Assembly: GCA_005772955.1 (NCBI GenBank)
Contig: SXID01000066.1
Span: forward strand, 1-34,475
Direction of reading: 5' to 3'
Source of the DNA: Planctomycetia bacterium
GTDB taxonomy: Bacteria; Planctomycetota; Planctomycetia; Gemmatales; Gemmataceae
Length of the DNA: 34,475 bases
Shown one piece after another: positions 1 through 7,122 of the stretch. Position 1 is the stretch's first letter. Every line of letters begins with the position of its first letter. The notes below the pieces were generated by a model. It was not told the DNA's origin, made no database searches, and was given only the letters and a program-made list of their open reading frames with translations. The position numbers and the translations under genes are program-made.

Positions 1-75
1 ACTCCTTGCGTAACACCTGATCGACGCGATACCACGCCCTTCCCCGCGACAGTGGTCGCGATAGCCGCTCTTCGC

Positions 76-681
76 TCATTTGAGGATAAAGCACTTCGGC
101 AGCGCCTTCTGGAGATCCTTCAGCCCCGCCTTCGTTACCTGTGTGCCAGTCAGGTTGAGAATGGTGAGGTTTTTGAGTGCGGCGAGTTCCTTTAACCCCG
201 CGTCCGTCACCTTCGTGCCACCCAGGTTGAGGACGGTGAGGTTCTTGAGTGTGGCGAGTTCCTTCAACCCCGCGTCCGTCACGTTCGTGGCAACCAGGCA
301 GAGATAGGTGAGGCTTTTGAGTGGCGCGAGTTCCTTCAACCCCGCGTCCGTCACGTTCGTGCCGAGCAGGGAGAGTGAGGTGAGGTTCTTGAGTGTGGCG
401 AGTTCCTTCAACCCCGCGTCCGTCACCTTCGTGAAACCCAGGTCGAGATCAGTGAGGCTTTTGAGTGGCGCGAGTTCCTTCAACCCCGCGTCCGTCACCT
501 TCGAGACGAACAGGTTCACCATAATGACAGGTTTGCCGGGTGCCTTCTCGTCGTGGGTGACTTTCCCGCGGAGCTTTTCCACGAACGCGACGGCCTTGTC
601 TTCCGCGTCGTCGGCCCGGACTGGGGCGGACGAACACAGGATCACTCCCGCCATGAGACCGCACAGCATCAACCGCGACAT
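76..681 (-). CDS. Secreted leucine-rich-repeat protein
   Basis: A 201-aa protein of unknown partner. Residues 1-24 form a signal peptide ending near PVRA-DD. From about residue 60 to the C-terminus it consists of 24-residue leucine-rich repeats with the unit pattern VTDAGLKELAxLKxLTxLxL, which normally build a curved solenoid for protein binding. I chose the ATG at 681 because the signal peptide starts there and AGGGG lies just upstream; the frame stays open to 918, but that extension looks like untranslated sequence. Successive units alternate between APLKSLT and ATLKNLT, so the array probably grew by copying a two-repeat block. The last unit is degenerate and the protein stops shortly after it. 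The gene is divergent from the dehydratase at 845. Short planctomycete LRR proteins are common; no function can be assigned. Confidence 0.85.
   Translation of the reverse strand: MSRLMLCGLMAGVILCSSAPVRADDAEDKAVAFVEKLRGKVTHDEKAPGKPVIMVNLFVSKVTDAGLKELAPLKSLTDLDLGFTKVTDAGLKELATLKNLTSLSLLGTNVTDAGLKELAPLKSLTYLCLVATNVTDAGLKELATLKNLTVLNLGGTKVTDAGLKELAALKNLTILNLTGTQVTKAGLKDLQKALPKCFILK
109..510 (-). repeat. 72-bp tandem repeat coding for LRR units
   Basis: The motif GCGAGTTCCTT followed by AACCCCGCGTCCGTCAC recurs every 72 bp (unit starts near 181, 253, 325, 397 and 469), with a decayed sixth unit near 109. Units at 325 and 469 share one linker version and those at 253 and 397 share another, giving a 144-bp higher-order period. 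The array lies wholly inside the leucine-rich-repeat gene. Confidence 0.85.
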
Positions 682-844
682 GGTTGCCCCTCGCACTGCG
701 TGAACGATTCCTGAAACTGCCCCAGCATGACCGATCCACTGCCGGATGCAAGCCTGCAACAGCAGGTATTCCGCGTCGATCCGGCAAAAACGAGTGTGAC
801 CGAGTACTAGCATTCGTACTTCCGGCACGCGACAATGAGCGGCC

Positions 845-2023
845 ATGAAGATCACGCGAGTCGAAACGCACGTCTGCCACGCCCGGATGCGGAACTGGGT
901 GTTCGTCAAGGTCGTCACCGATCAGGACGGGCTGTTCGGGTGGGGCGAAGCCACGCTCGAATGGCACACGCGAGCCGTCGTCGGGGCCGTCAGTGATTGC
1001 GCCGAATTAATCTTGGGCGAAGACCCCACGCGCATCGAACACCTGTGGCAGATGATGTACCGCCAGCACTTCTGGCACGGGCACGGCATCACCCGCAGTA
1101 CCGCCATCGCAGGGATCGACCTCGCGCTCTGGGACATCCTCGGCAAGGTGTGCGGCGTGCCGTGCTCCAAACTCTGGGGCGGGCCGGTGCGCGATCACGT
1201 CCGCACCTACTGTCACCTCGGCGGCGGGAAGATGGAAGACTTCTACGACACCGCGGCCGAAGACGCGAAGCGGTTCGCGGACCTCGCGCGGCAAGCGGTC
1301 GCGGACGGGTTCACCGCGTTCAAGTCGATGGCCGTTCCGCCAACGCTGCCGCTCGAAGGGCTGAAGCCGATCCGCACGGCGGCCCAGTGCGTGGCCGCGA
1401 TGCGCGAAGCCGTGGGCGACGGTATCGACATCATGGTGGACTGCCACGCGCGGCCTTCGCCCGCGATGGGATTGCAGTTCGCGAAGGCACTCGAACCCTA
1501 TGGCCTCTACTTCCTCGAAGAACCGTGTTGGCCCGAAAGCGTGGACGGCCTCGCGGCAATCAACGCCGCCGTCAGCACGCCCATCGCGACCGGCGAACGC
1601 GTCACCAATCTTGCCGCGTTCAAGGATCTGTTCAACGCGCGCGGGTGCGAAATCTGCCAGGTCGATATCACGCACTGCGGCGGGTTCACCGAAGCGCGGC
1701 GCATCGCTGCTCTTGCCGAAGCGCACCGGATCGCGCTGGCCCCGCACAACCCGCAAGGGCCGGTCAGCACCGCCGCGAGCCTCGAATTCGGCTTCTCGCA
1801 ACCGAGCTACATCATCTGCGAAACCGTTCACGCCGACGTGCCGTGGCGCGCCGATGTGGTGCAGGAAGGGTTCACCGTCGAGAAGGCGGGACGGATCGTG
1901 CGCCCGAACACGCGGCCAGGTTTGGGCATCGTCATCAACGAAGCGGAAGTGAAGAAGCACCCGTTCGAGCAGGAACTACCGCAACGCGTGTTCTACACCG
2001 ACGGAAGTGTTGGGGACTGGTAG
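845..2023 (+). CDS. Enolase-superfamily dehydratase, galactonate-dehydratase-like
   Basis: A 392-aa cytosolic enzyme of the mandelate racemase/muconate lactonizing family. Such enzymes abstract a proton alpha to a carboxylate with Mg2+ help; the closest functional type by motif is D-galactonate dehydratase, which makes a 2-keto-3-deoxy acid. Visible residues fit: metal-ligand candidates D199 (in VDCHARP), E225 or E226 (LEEPCWPE) and E251 (TGERV), with candidate catalytic histidines H201 and H301 (APHNPQG). The N-terminal capping domain spans about residues 1-125 and the barrel follows. Length is normal for the family. It heads a co-directional cluster with a DapA-family lyase and an MFS transporter, which suits dehydration followed by aldol cleavage. 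No strong Shine-Dalgarno is visible. The substrate could be another aldonate or glycan acid; the exact sugar cannot be read from sequence. Confidence 0.88.
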   Translation: MKITRVETHVCHARMRNWVFVKVVTDQDGLFGWGEATLEWHTRAVVGAVSDCAELILGEDPTRIEHLWQMMYRQHFWHGHGITRSTAIAGIDLALWDILGKVCGVPCSKLWGGPVRDHVRTYCHLGGGKMEDFYDTAAEDAKRFADLARQAVADGFTAFKSMAVPPTLPLEGLKPIRTAAQCVAAMREAVGDGIDIMVDCHARPSPAMGLQFAKALEPYGLYFLEEPCWPESVDGLAAINAAVSTPIATGERVTNLAAFKDLFNARGCEICQVDITHCGGFTEARRIAALAEAHRIALAPHNPQGPVSTAASLEFGFSQPSYIICETVHADVPWRADVVQEGFTVEKAGRIVRPNTRPGLGIVINEAEVKKHPFEQELPQRVFYTDGSVGDW

Positions 2024-2025
2024 GC

Positions 2026-2104
2026 GAACCGCCAGCGTAAGCTGGCTGGGTCACAACGCACACCCAGCGGTTCAGACAACCCATCCGGCTTACGCCGGCG
2101 GTTC
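2026..2104. repeat. Intergenic imperfect palindrome, REP/MITE-like
   Basis: Arms 2026-2045 and 2085-2104 are near-perfect inverted copies (17 of 20 positions by eye) built on GAACCGCC and GCGTAAG. A second inner stem pairs GCTGGGT (2045-2051) with ACCCAGC (2062-2068). The element fills almost the whole 94-bp gap between the dehydratase stop and the aldolase start. It resembles the extragenic palindromes scattered in planctomycete genomes. It could fold in the mRNA and affect expression between the two genes. Confidence 0.7.
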
Positions 2105-2117
2105 GACGGGGAACAAC

Positions 2118-3038
2118 ATGCCCAAGAAGTTACATGGCGTACTCGCGATCGCGCACACACCGTTCACCGATACCGACGAGATCGACGCGCCTTCATTGAA
2201 GCGCGCGGTGGACTGGTCGTTTGACGTCGGCGCGGACGGCATCGGCACCGGCATGGTGTCCGAGACGATGAAGCTCACCAGTGACGAACGCGTGTCACTC
2301 GCTGAGATGCTGGCAGAGTTCGTCGCGGGTCGCGGGCCGGTGTTCGTGGCCGTCGGCGCGGAGAGTACGAAGCAGTCGCTCGCGTTCGCGGTCGCCGCGG
2401 AGAAGGCAGGCTGCGACGCGGTGATGGCTGTTCCGCCGCTCACCGCGAAGTTGTCCGAAGCGCACCTCGTCGATCACTTCCGCGCGCTGGCCGACGGCAT
2501 CGGCATTCCGGTTATCGTGCAGGACGCGAGCGGCTACGTTGGGCAGTCGATCCCGATTAGCGCGTGCGTGAAGTTGCTCGACCGCTACGGCCCGGAGAAG
2601 ATCCTGTTCAAGCCGGAAGCGAACCCGAACGGCCCGACCCTCTCCGCGCTTCGCGACGCGACCGCCGGCCGCGCCACCATATTTGAAGGCTCCGGCGGCA
2701 TCTTCCTGATCGACAGCTTTCGTCGCGGGATCACCGGCACCATGCCGGGCATGGACCTACTCGACGGCGTCGTTGCCATCTGGAAGGCGCTTCAGCGCGG
2801 CGACGAGCAGGCCGCGTACCGTGTGTACTTCCCGGTGTGCGCGATCGTCGCGTTGCAACTGCAAGCGGGGTTAGACGGGTTCCTCGCGGTCGAGAAGTAC
2901 CTGATGTACGAGCGCGGACTGTTCCCGAGCGTGCGCCGGCGGAGGCCTTACGGTTGGGAACTCGACGCCGAAACCGCGGCCGAAGTGGACCGCCTCTTCG
3001 CACACCTACAGAAAGCTCTTGTGGCACAGGCTTTCTAG
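2118..3038 (+). CDS. DapA/NanA-family aldolase or lyase
   Basis: A 306-aa class I (Schiff-base) TIM-barrel enzyme of the dihydrodipicolinate synthase / N-acetylneuraminate lyase family. The Schiff-base lysine is probably K165 in ILFKPEANP, and the glycine-rich loop EGSGGIF is at 190-196. The usual GTTGE motif is changed to GTGMVSE (43-49), and the usual YNxPxRT segment with its catalytic tyrosine is replaced by VQDASGYVG (134-142). True dihydrodipicolinate synthase activity is therefore unlikely. In context it probably cleaves or dehydrates a 2-keto-3-deoxy acid made by the upstream dehydratase. The ATG at 2118 is chosen because homology begins there; the frame runs back to 2007, but that part lies in the palindrome. 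The last residues (VAQAF) and stop codon are encoded by another palindrome at 3019-3050. Confidence 0.85.
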   Translation: MPKKLHGVLAIAHTPFTDTDEIDAPSLKRAVDWSFDVGADGIGTGMVSETMKLTSDERVSLAEMLAEFVAGRGPVFVAVGAESTKQSLAFAVAAEKAGCDAVMAVPPLTAKLSEAHLVDHFRALADGIGIPVIVQDASGYVGQSIPISACVKLLDRYGPEKILFKPEANPNGPTLSALRDATAGRATIFEGSGGIFLIDSFRRGITGTMPGMDLLDGVVAIWKALQRGDEQAAYRVYFPVCAIVALQLQAGLDGFLAVEKYLMYERGLFPSVRRRRPYGWELDAETAAEVDRLFAHLQKALVAQAF

Positions 3039-3050
3039 CCTGTGTGCCAA
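3019..3050. repeat. Palindrome overlapping the aldolase stop codon
   Basis: TGGCACAGGCT and AGCCTGTGTGCCA face each other around a short TTCT loop, with a 2-nt bulge in the right arm. The TAG stop of the aldolase lies inside the element and the MFS start lies just after it at 3057. This GTGGCACAGGCT-type sequence looks like a repeat family seen in planctomycetes (recollection, not checked). It may have been inserted at the gene end. Confidence 0.65.
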
Positions 3051-3056
3051 TCACCC

Positions 3057-4268
3057 ATGAGATACAACCTCCTCTCGTTCCTCGGCGCCATAACTGTCAT
3101 CGCCTACCTTCAGCGGTCGGCGCTCGGCGTGCCGTCGAAGAAGATCGAGGGCGAACTCGGCATCACGTCGCAAGACATGGGCCTGGTGTGGCTCGCGTGG
3201 TACGCGGGGTACGCAGTGTTTCAGCTACCGGCAGGGTGGATCGCGGACCGCCTTGGCAGCAAGGCGGCGCTGATCCTGTTCGCGGTGACGTGGTCCGCGC
3301 TCACCGCGTTCGTCGGCGCCGCGACCGGGTTCACGGGGTTGGTCGTGTTGTGGGGGCTAATGGGTGTCGCGCAGGCGGGTATCTTCGTGTGCGCGACGAA
3401 GGGCATCGGCGCGACGTTCCCGACGACCCAACAAGCGTTCGCGGCCGGCACACTGGCGTGCTGCATGGCAGGCGGCGCAGCGCTGTCGCAGTTCGTCACG
3501 GGGAAGTTGCTCGGTCCGCTCACGTGGCAAGAAATCCTCATCGTGTACGCGGTGCCAGGGTTGGTGTGGGCGGCGGTGTTCGCGCTACTTGTCCCGCGGC
3601 CCGACACACCGCTTCAACCGGTAGTCGAACCGCAAACGCCGGTCGCGCCGGTGCGCTGGTCGCGGTTGTTCACCGACCGCAACATGCTGTTGCTCTGCGC
3701 GCAGCAGTTCCAGCGAGCCGCCGCGGTCGCGCTGTTCTTCACCTGGTTTCCACGATACTTGCAGGAAAAAATGGGCGTCAGTGTTGCAGAATCGGGGCGC
3801 CTCGCTGCGTGGCCGCTGATCGTCGGCATGTTCGGCGGCTTGACGGGCGGTACGGTTTCCGACTGGCTGTTGCGACGAACCGGCAACGCGCGACTCAGCC
3901 GGCAGGGGTTGGCCGTGATGTGGACGGCCGTGTGTACGGTCGTCGCGCTCGCCGCGTACCGAGCGGCGAGCGCGCAGGAACTCGTGATCCTGGTCAGCAT
4001 CGCCGCATTCTGCGGCTACGCCAGCGGAGTGAGTGCATACGCGACCGCGATCACGATGGGCGGCACACGGGTCGCGCCGGTGTTCGCGACGATGAACACG
4101 TTTGGGAACATCGGCGCGGGGATCTTCCCGTTCGTGGTCGGCCGGCTTGCGGACACAACCGGCAACTGGAACCTCACCATGCTCCTCTTCGCGGGGCTGT
4201 TCGCCGGGTCCGCGGTGTGCTGGGCGTTCTTGAATCCGAAGGGCACGCTGTTCGAGGAATCGAAATGA
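3057..4268 (+). CDS. MFS transporter, sugar-acid (ACS-like) family
   Basis: A 403-aa inner-membrane protein of the major facilitator superfamily with alternating hydrophobic helices along its whole length. Motif A is clear between helices 2 and 3 as GWIADRLGSKAAL (60-72), and the N-terminus (IAYLQRSALGVPSKKIEGEL) resembles anion:cation symporters for hexuronate, galactonate and glucarate. It probably imports the acid used by the two upstream enzymes together with H+. I prefer the ATG at 3057 over the in-frame GTG at 3042, which lies in a palindrome. Its TGA overlaps the next gene's ATG (ATGA at 4265-4268), a sign of translational coupling. The substrate is inferred from context. Confidence 0.87.
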   Translation: MRYNLLSFLGAITVIAYLQRSALGVPSKKIEGELGITSQDMGLVWLAWYAGYAVFQLPAGWIADRLGSKAALILFAVTWSALTAFVGAATGFTGLVVLWGLMGVAQAGIFVCATKGIGATFPTTQQAFAAGTLACCMAGGAALSQFVTGKLLGPLTWQEILIVYAVPGLVWAAVFALLVPRPDTPLQPVVEPQTPVAPVRWSRLFTDRNMLLLCAQQFQRAAAVALFFTWFPRYLQEKMGVSVAESGRLAAWPLIVGMFGGLTGGTVSDWLLRRTGNARLSRQGLAVMWTAVCTVVALAAYRAASAQELVILVSIAAFCGYASGVSAYATAITMGGTRVAPVFATMNTFGNIGAGIFPFVVGRLADTTGNWNLTMLLFAGLFAGSAVCWAFLNPKGTLFEESK

Positions 4269-5698
4269 AGACGCGCGTTGAAACGCCGCAATCGCGGTGC
4301 GATGTCGGGTTCGCACGAGCCGACATCACGCCGCCCGTGGGCATTTATCATCGCATGTGGGGCGCTGCACTGCACGACCGCGCAACTGGCGTTCACCGCC
4401 CACTCACTGCAACCGCAATGTACCTGGAACAGCGAGACGGCTCCGGCCGACTGCTCGTAGTCGGCCTCGATCATTGCATCCTCGACGGCGCGGAAATCGA
4501 GAATATCCGCACGGGGATCGCGGGAATGGCGCCGAGTGACATTGCGGTGTCCCTCTCGCACACGCACGGTTCCGGGTGGATGTCGCGCACGCGTTCCTCG
4601 CTTCCCGGTGGCGACCTCATAGCCCCGTACCTCGACAGACTTGTAGAGGTGTGCGTTGCGCTCGCGAAAGAGGCGGCTGGACGGGTACGTCCCGCGACCA
4701 TCCTCTACGGCTACGCGCGGTGTTCGCTCGCGGCGCACCGCGACACCTGGGACGAAACCGCGAAGCAGTTCGTGTGCGGCTTCAACACCGAGGGCGCTGC
4801 CGATGACACCGTTCTCGTCGCGAAGGTCGTCGCGGACGGCACCGGTGACACTCTCGGCACGGTGGTGAACTACGCGTGCCACCCGACGACGCTCGCGTGG
4901 GAGAACACGCTCCTCAGCCCGGATTACGTAGGTGCGATGCGCGAAGTGATCGAAGCGAGTACCTCCGCGCCGTGCCTGTTCATCCAGGGTGCGTCCGGTG
5001 ATCTCGGCCCGCGCGACGGCTACGTCGGTGATACGCGCGTCGCGGACCGCAACGGCCGGCAACTCGGCTTCGCGGCGCTCTCGGCGATGGAAGCACTACC
5101 GGTACCGAATACCGCGTTCGAGTACGCCGGGCCGGTCGTGTCCGGCGCGATCCTCGGCACGTGGAAGCACCGCACCGTGACCGACGCCGAACAAAAAAAG
5201 TTCGCCGCGTGGGACGCGCGGCAGGTCGTTGTGCAACTCCCCTACCGACTCTCGCTGCCGACGGTCGAAGCCACGAAAGCGGAGTTAGCGAAGTGGGATC
5301 TTGAAGAAGCCTCGGCGCGAAAGGCCAACGACGAAGCTCGCGTCTCGAAGTGTCGGGCGCTCGCCGAACAGATGACGCGACAACTCACGCGACTCGCGTC
5401 GATGCCACCGGGGAAGGCGTACCCGTACCGCATCGCGCTATCGCGCGTTGGTGGTGCGGTGTGGGTGTTCTGCCCCGGCGAGTTGTATCAGGTCTTCCAG
5501 ACGACGCTCCGCGCCCGCTTCCCCGATGTGGCGCTGGTCATCAGTACGGTGACGAACGACTGGCAACCGGGCTACCTGCCAAGCGCGAGTAGCTACGACT
5601 ACGGCATCTATCAGGAGATCATCGCGGCCGTCGCGCCCGGCTCGCTCGAAACGGTAATCGAGGTGGTGAGCCGCGAAGTGAAGGCGCTACAGGAGTAA
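4265..5698 (+). CDS. Neutral/alkaline ceramidase-like hydrolase
   Basis: A 477-aa protein resembling the N-terminal domain of neutral/alkaline non-lysosomal ceramidases, zinc amidases. Seen in sequence: VGFARADITPP at the start, a SHTHGSG motif (98-104) and YACHPTT (203-209), where H99, H101 and H206 are candidate zinc ligands, then QGASGDLGPRDG (241-252). Characterised ceramidases are secreted and longer; this protein has no signal peptide and lacks an obvious C-terminal immunoglobulin-like domain. Many planctomycete homologues have unknown substrates, so ceramide hydrolysis should not be assumed. Its start overlaps the MFS stop by 4 nt, which ties it to the sugar-acid operon and suggests it may act on an amide or ester of the imported compound (inference). 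The frame is open upstream to 2837, but that part is a shadow of other genes. The stop codon lies in the palindrome at 5696-5800. Confidence 0.8.
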   Translation: MKTRVETPQSRCDVGFARADITPPVGIYHRMWGAALHDRATGVHRPLTATAMYLEQRDGSGRLLVVGLDHCILDGAEIENIRTGIAGMAPSDIAVSLSHTHGSGWMSRTRSSLPGGDLIAPYLDRLVEVCVALAKEAAGRVRPATILYGYARCSLAAHRDTWDETAKQFVCGFNTEGAADDTVLVAKVVADGTGDTLGTVVNYACHPTTLAWENTLLSPDYVGAMREVIEASTSAPCLFIQGASGDLGPRDGYVGDTRVADRNGRQLGFAALSAMEALPVPNTAFEYAGPVVSGAILGTWKHRTVTDAEQKKFAAWDARQVVVQLPYRLSLPTVEATKAELAKWDLEEASARKANDEARVSKCRALAEQMTRQLTRLASMPPGKAYPYRIALSRVGGAVWVFCPGELYQVFQTTLRARFPDVALVISTVTNDWQPGYLPSASSYDYGIYQEIIAAVAPGSLETVIEVVSREVKALQE

Positions 5699-5800
5699 TG
5701 TGGTCCGCCGCTCCGCGGCGGCTCTGCTGCTTTCGGCGTGCCCCGCTTTCGGAATGCGCGGAGCACACCGAAGACCGCCGCGGAGCGGCGGACCACATTA
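5696..5800. terminator. Long palindrome holding both convergent stop codons
   Basis: Perfect 26-bp inverted arms at 5696-5721 and 5775-5800 begin with TAATGTGGTCCGCCG on each strand. A partly self-complementary centre contains the motif CTTTCGG twice and is read again inverted as CCGAAG. The first TAA is the stop of the ceramidase-like gene and the mirrored TAA is the stop of the DUF1501 gene on the other strand. It could act as a bidirectional terminator, although no T-tract follows, and may be a mobile or REP-like element. Confidence 0.75.
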
Positions 5801-7078
5801 AAGCACTTCCTTGATCGGCGTCGGGTCGTCGAGCAAAAAGATCGGCCTTCCGGTGTGGTCGGGGAAGGTCGTCTGTGGGTCGATGCCCAAGTGACCGTAG
5901 AGCGTCGCCAACACGTTCTGCGGTGTGTATGGCGTGCCCACGGGGCGCTCGCCCTTCGCGTTCGTCGCGCCCACCGCTTGCCCGGTCGTGAACCCGCCGC
6001 CGGCGAGGATCGCGAAGCCGGATTGCGGCCAGTGGTCGCGACCGCCTGTCGTGCCGTTCTGCGTGCCGACGCGCGGCGTGCGGCCCATCTCGCCCCAGAT
6101 CACTACCGCTACGTCCTCCGATAACCCGCGATCGTGCAAGTCCGTGATGAGCGCGTGAACCGATTTGTCGTATTGAGGAAGTACCGCCTTCAGGCACTCG
6201 AACACGTGGTCGTGGTGGTCCCACTGACCGTTGCACTTCTGCGGGACGCCGTGGTTCTGCGGCGTGATCGTCACCACCGGTACACCGGCTTCCACCAACC
6301 TGCGCGCGAGAATGTACTCGGTGCCTTTGCCGTACCGCTCGCGGAGCTTCACCGGTTCCTTCGACAGGTCGAACGCGTCGCGGGCCGCGTCCGTGGTCAT
6401 CATTTCGAGCGCCTGCGCCGTGAACGAATCCATGCTCGCGCGGCTGCCCTTCGGGTCGTCGAGTTCGCGGCGCGTGGCGTCGAAACTCTTCAGCAACTCG
6501 CGGCGCTCACCGAGCTGTTCGAGGCTGACCGACTTCGAGCGCCCGAGGCTCATCGCCTTCTCGCCGGGGATGTACGCTTCGTGCGCTTTGCCGAGGTAAC
6601 CAGGGTGGCCGACGTGGTTCGCGTCACCGAGGTACACGTAGGGCGGGAGCGACGCGCGAACGCCCGCGTCCGTTCGCAACTTGCTCACGACCGACCCGAA
6701 CGCCGGGCGGTTGCCGCGAAGGAAGCCGCTGTAAAGCTCCGGTGCGGTGTGGCCTTCCTGCTGGAACTTCATGTTGCGAATGATCGCGAACTTGTCCGTG
6801 ATCTTGGCATGCAGCGGCAAGTGTTCGCTAATCTGTACGCCCGCGACGTTCGTCTGGATCGGGCGGAACTCGCCGCGGTATTCGACCGGTGCGTCGGGCT
6901 TGAGGTCGTACATGTCCATGTGCGACGGCCCACCGTTGAGGTAGACCATGATGACCGACTTGCCGCGCGTGGGCTTCAGCGGTTGCGCGGCGCGTGCGCG
7001 AAGGAGGTTCGGCAGTGTGAGACCGCCGACAGCAAGCGCGCCGGCGGTCAGGAACGAGCGGCGTGAGAGGGTGTGCAT
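5798..7078 (-). CDS. DUF1501 protein, Tat-exported (paralogue A)
   Basis: A 426-aa protein of the DUF1501 family, distantly related to the alkaline phosphatase/sulfatase superfamily and abundant in planctomycetes; no reaction is established. A twin-arginine signal is seen at the N-terminus (SRRSFLTAGALAVGG, 5-19), so it is probably exported folded. Family motifs: GGPSHMDMYDLKPD (49-62), the segment HLPLHAKITDKFAIIRN, and near the C-terminus GEMGRTPR followed by GGRDHW, whose acidic and histidine residues are candidate metal ligands. I chose the ATG at 7078 because the Tat signal begins there; the frame stays open to 7363 inside the upstream gene. It is the last gene of a cluster whose previous member is another DUF1501, 44 bp upstream. 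Its stop codon is in the palindrome shared with the convergent operon. Confidence 0.88.
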   Translation of the reverse strand: MHTLSRRSFLTAGALAVGGLTLPNLLRARAAQPLKPTRGKSVIMVYLNGGPSHMDMYDLKPDAPVEYRGEFRPIQTNVAGVQISEHLPLHAKITDKFAIIRNMKFQQEGHTAPELYSGFLRGNRPAFGSVVSKLRTDAGVRASLPPYVYLGDANHVGHPGYLGKAHEAYIPGEKAMSLGRSKSVSLEQLGERRELLKSFDATRRELDDPKGSRASMDSFTAQALEMMTTDAARDAFDLSKEPVKLRERYGKGTEYILARRLVEAGVPVVTITPQNHGVPQKCNGQWDHHDHVFECLKAVLPQYDKSVHALITDLHDRGLSEDVAVVIWGEMGRTPRVGTQNGTTGGRDHWPQSGFAILAGGGFTTGQAVGATNAKGERPVGTPYTPQNVLATLYGHLGIDPQTTFPDHTGRPIFLLDDPTPIKEVL

Positions 7079-7122
7079 GGGGGCAGTTCCATGTGCAAGG
7101 TCGTCGCGTAGCCGCGAGGGCG

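Noticed and set aside
109-510. Possible CRISPR-like array
   Set aside because: The period of 72 bp is in frame with a leucine-rich-repeat protein, with no unique spacers between units and no cas genes nearby.
1007-1960. Long antisense frame opposite the dehydratase gene
   Set aside because: High-GC shadow with arginine-, alanine- and glycine-rich sequence and no domain; the plus-strand enzyme has all its catalytic motifs. The same applies to most other long antisense frames here.
2837-4264. 953-residue frame that would extend the ceramidase-like protein upstream
   Set aside because: The added part is arginine-rich and overlaps the aldolase and MFS genes in another frame; the homologous part begins at 4265, where it overlaps the MFS stop as a typical ATGA.
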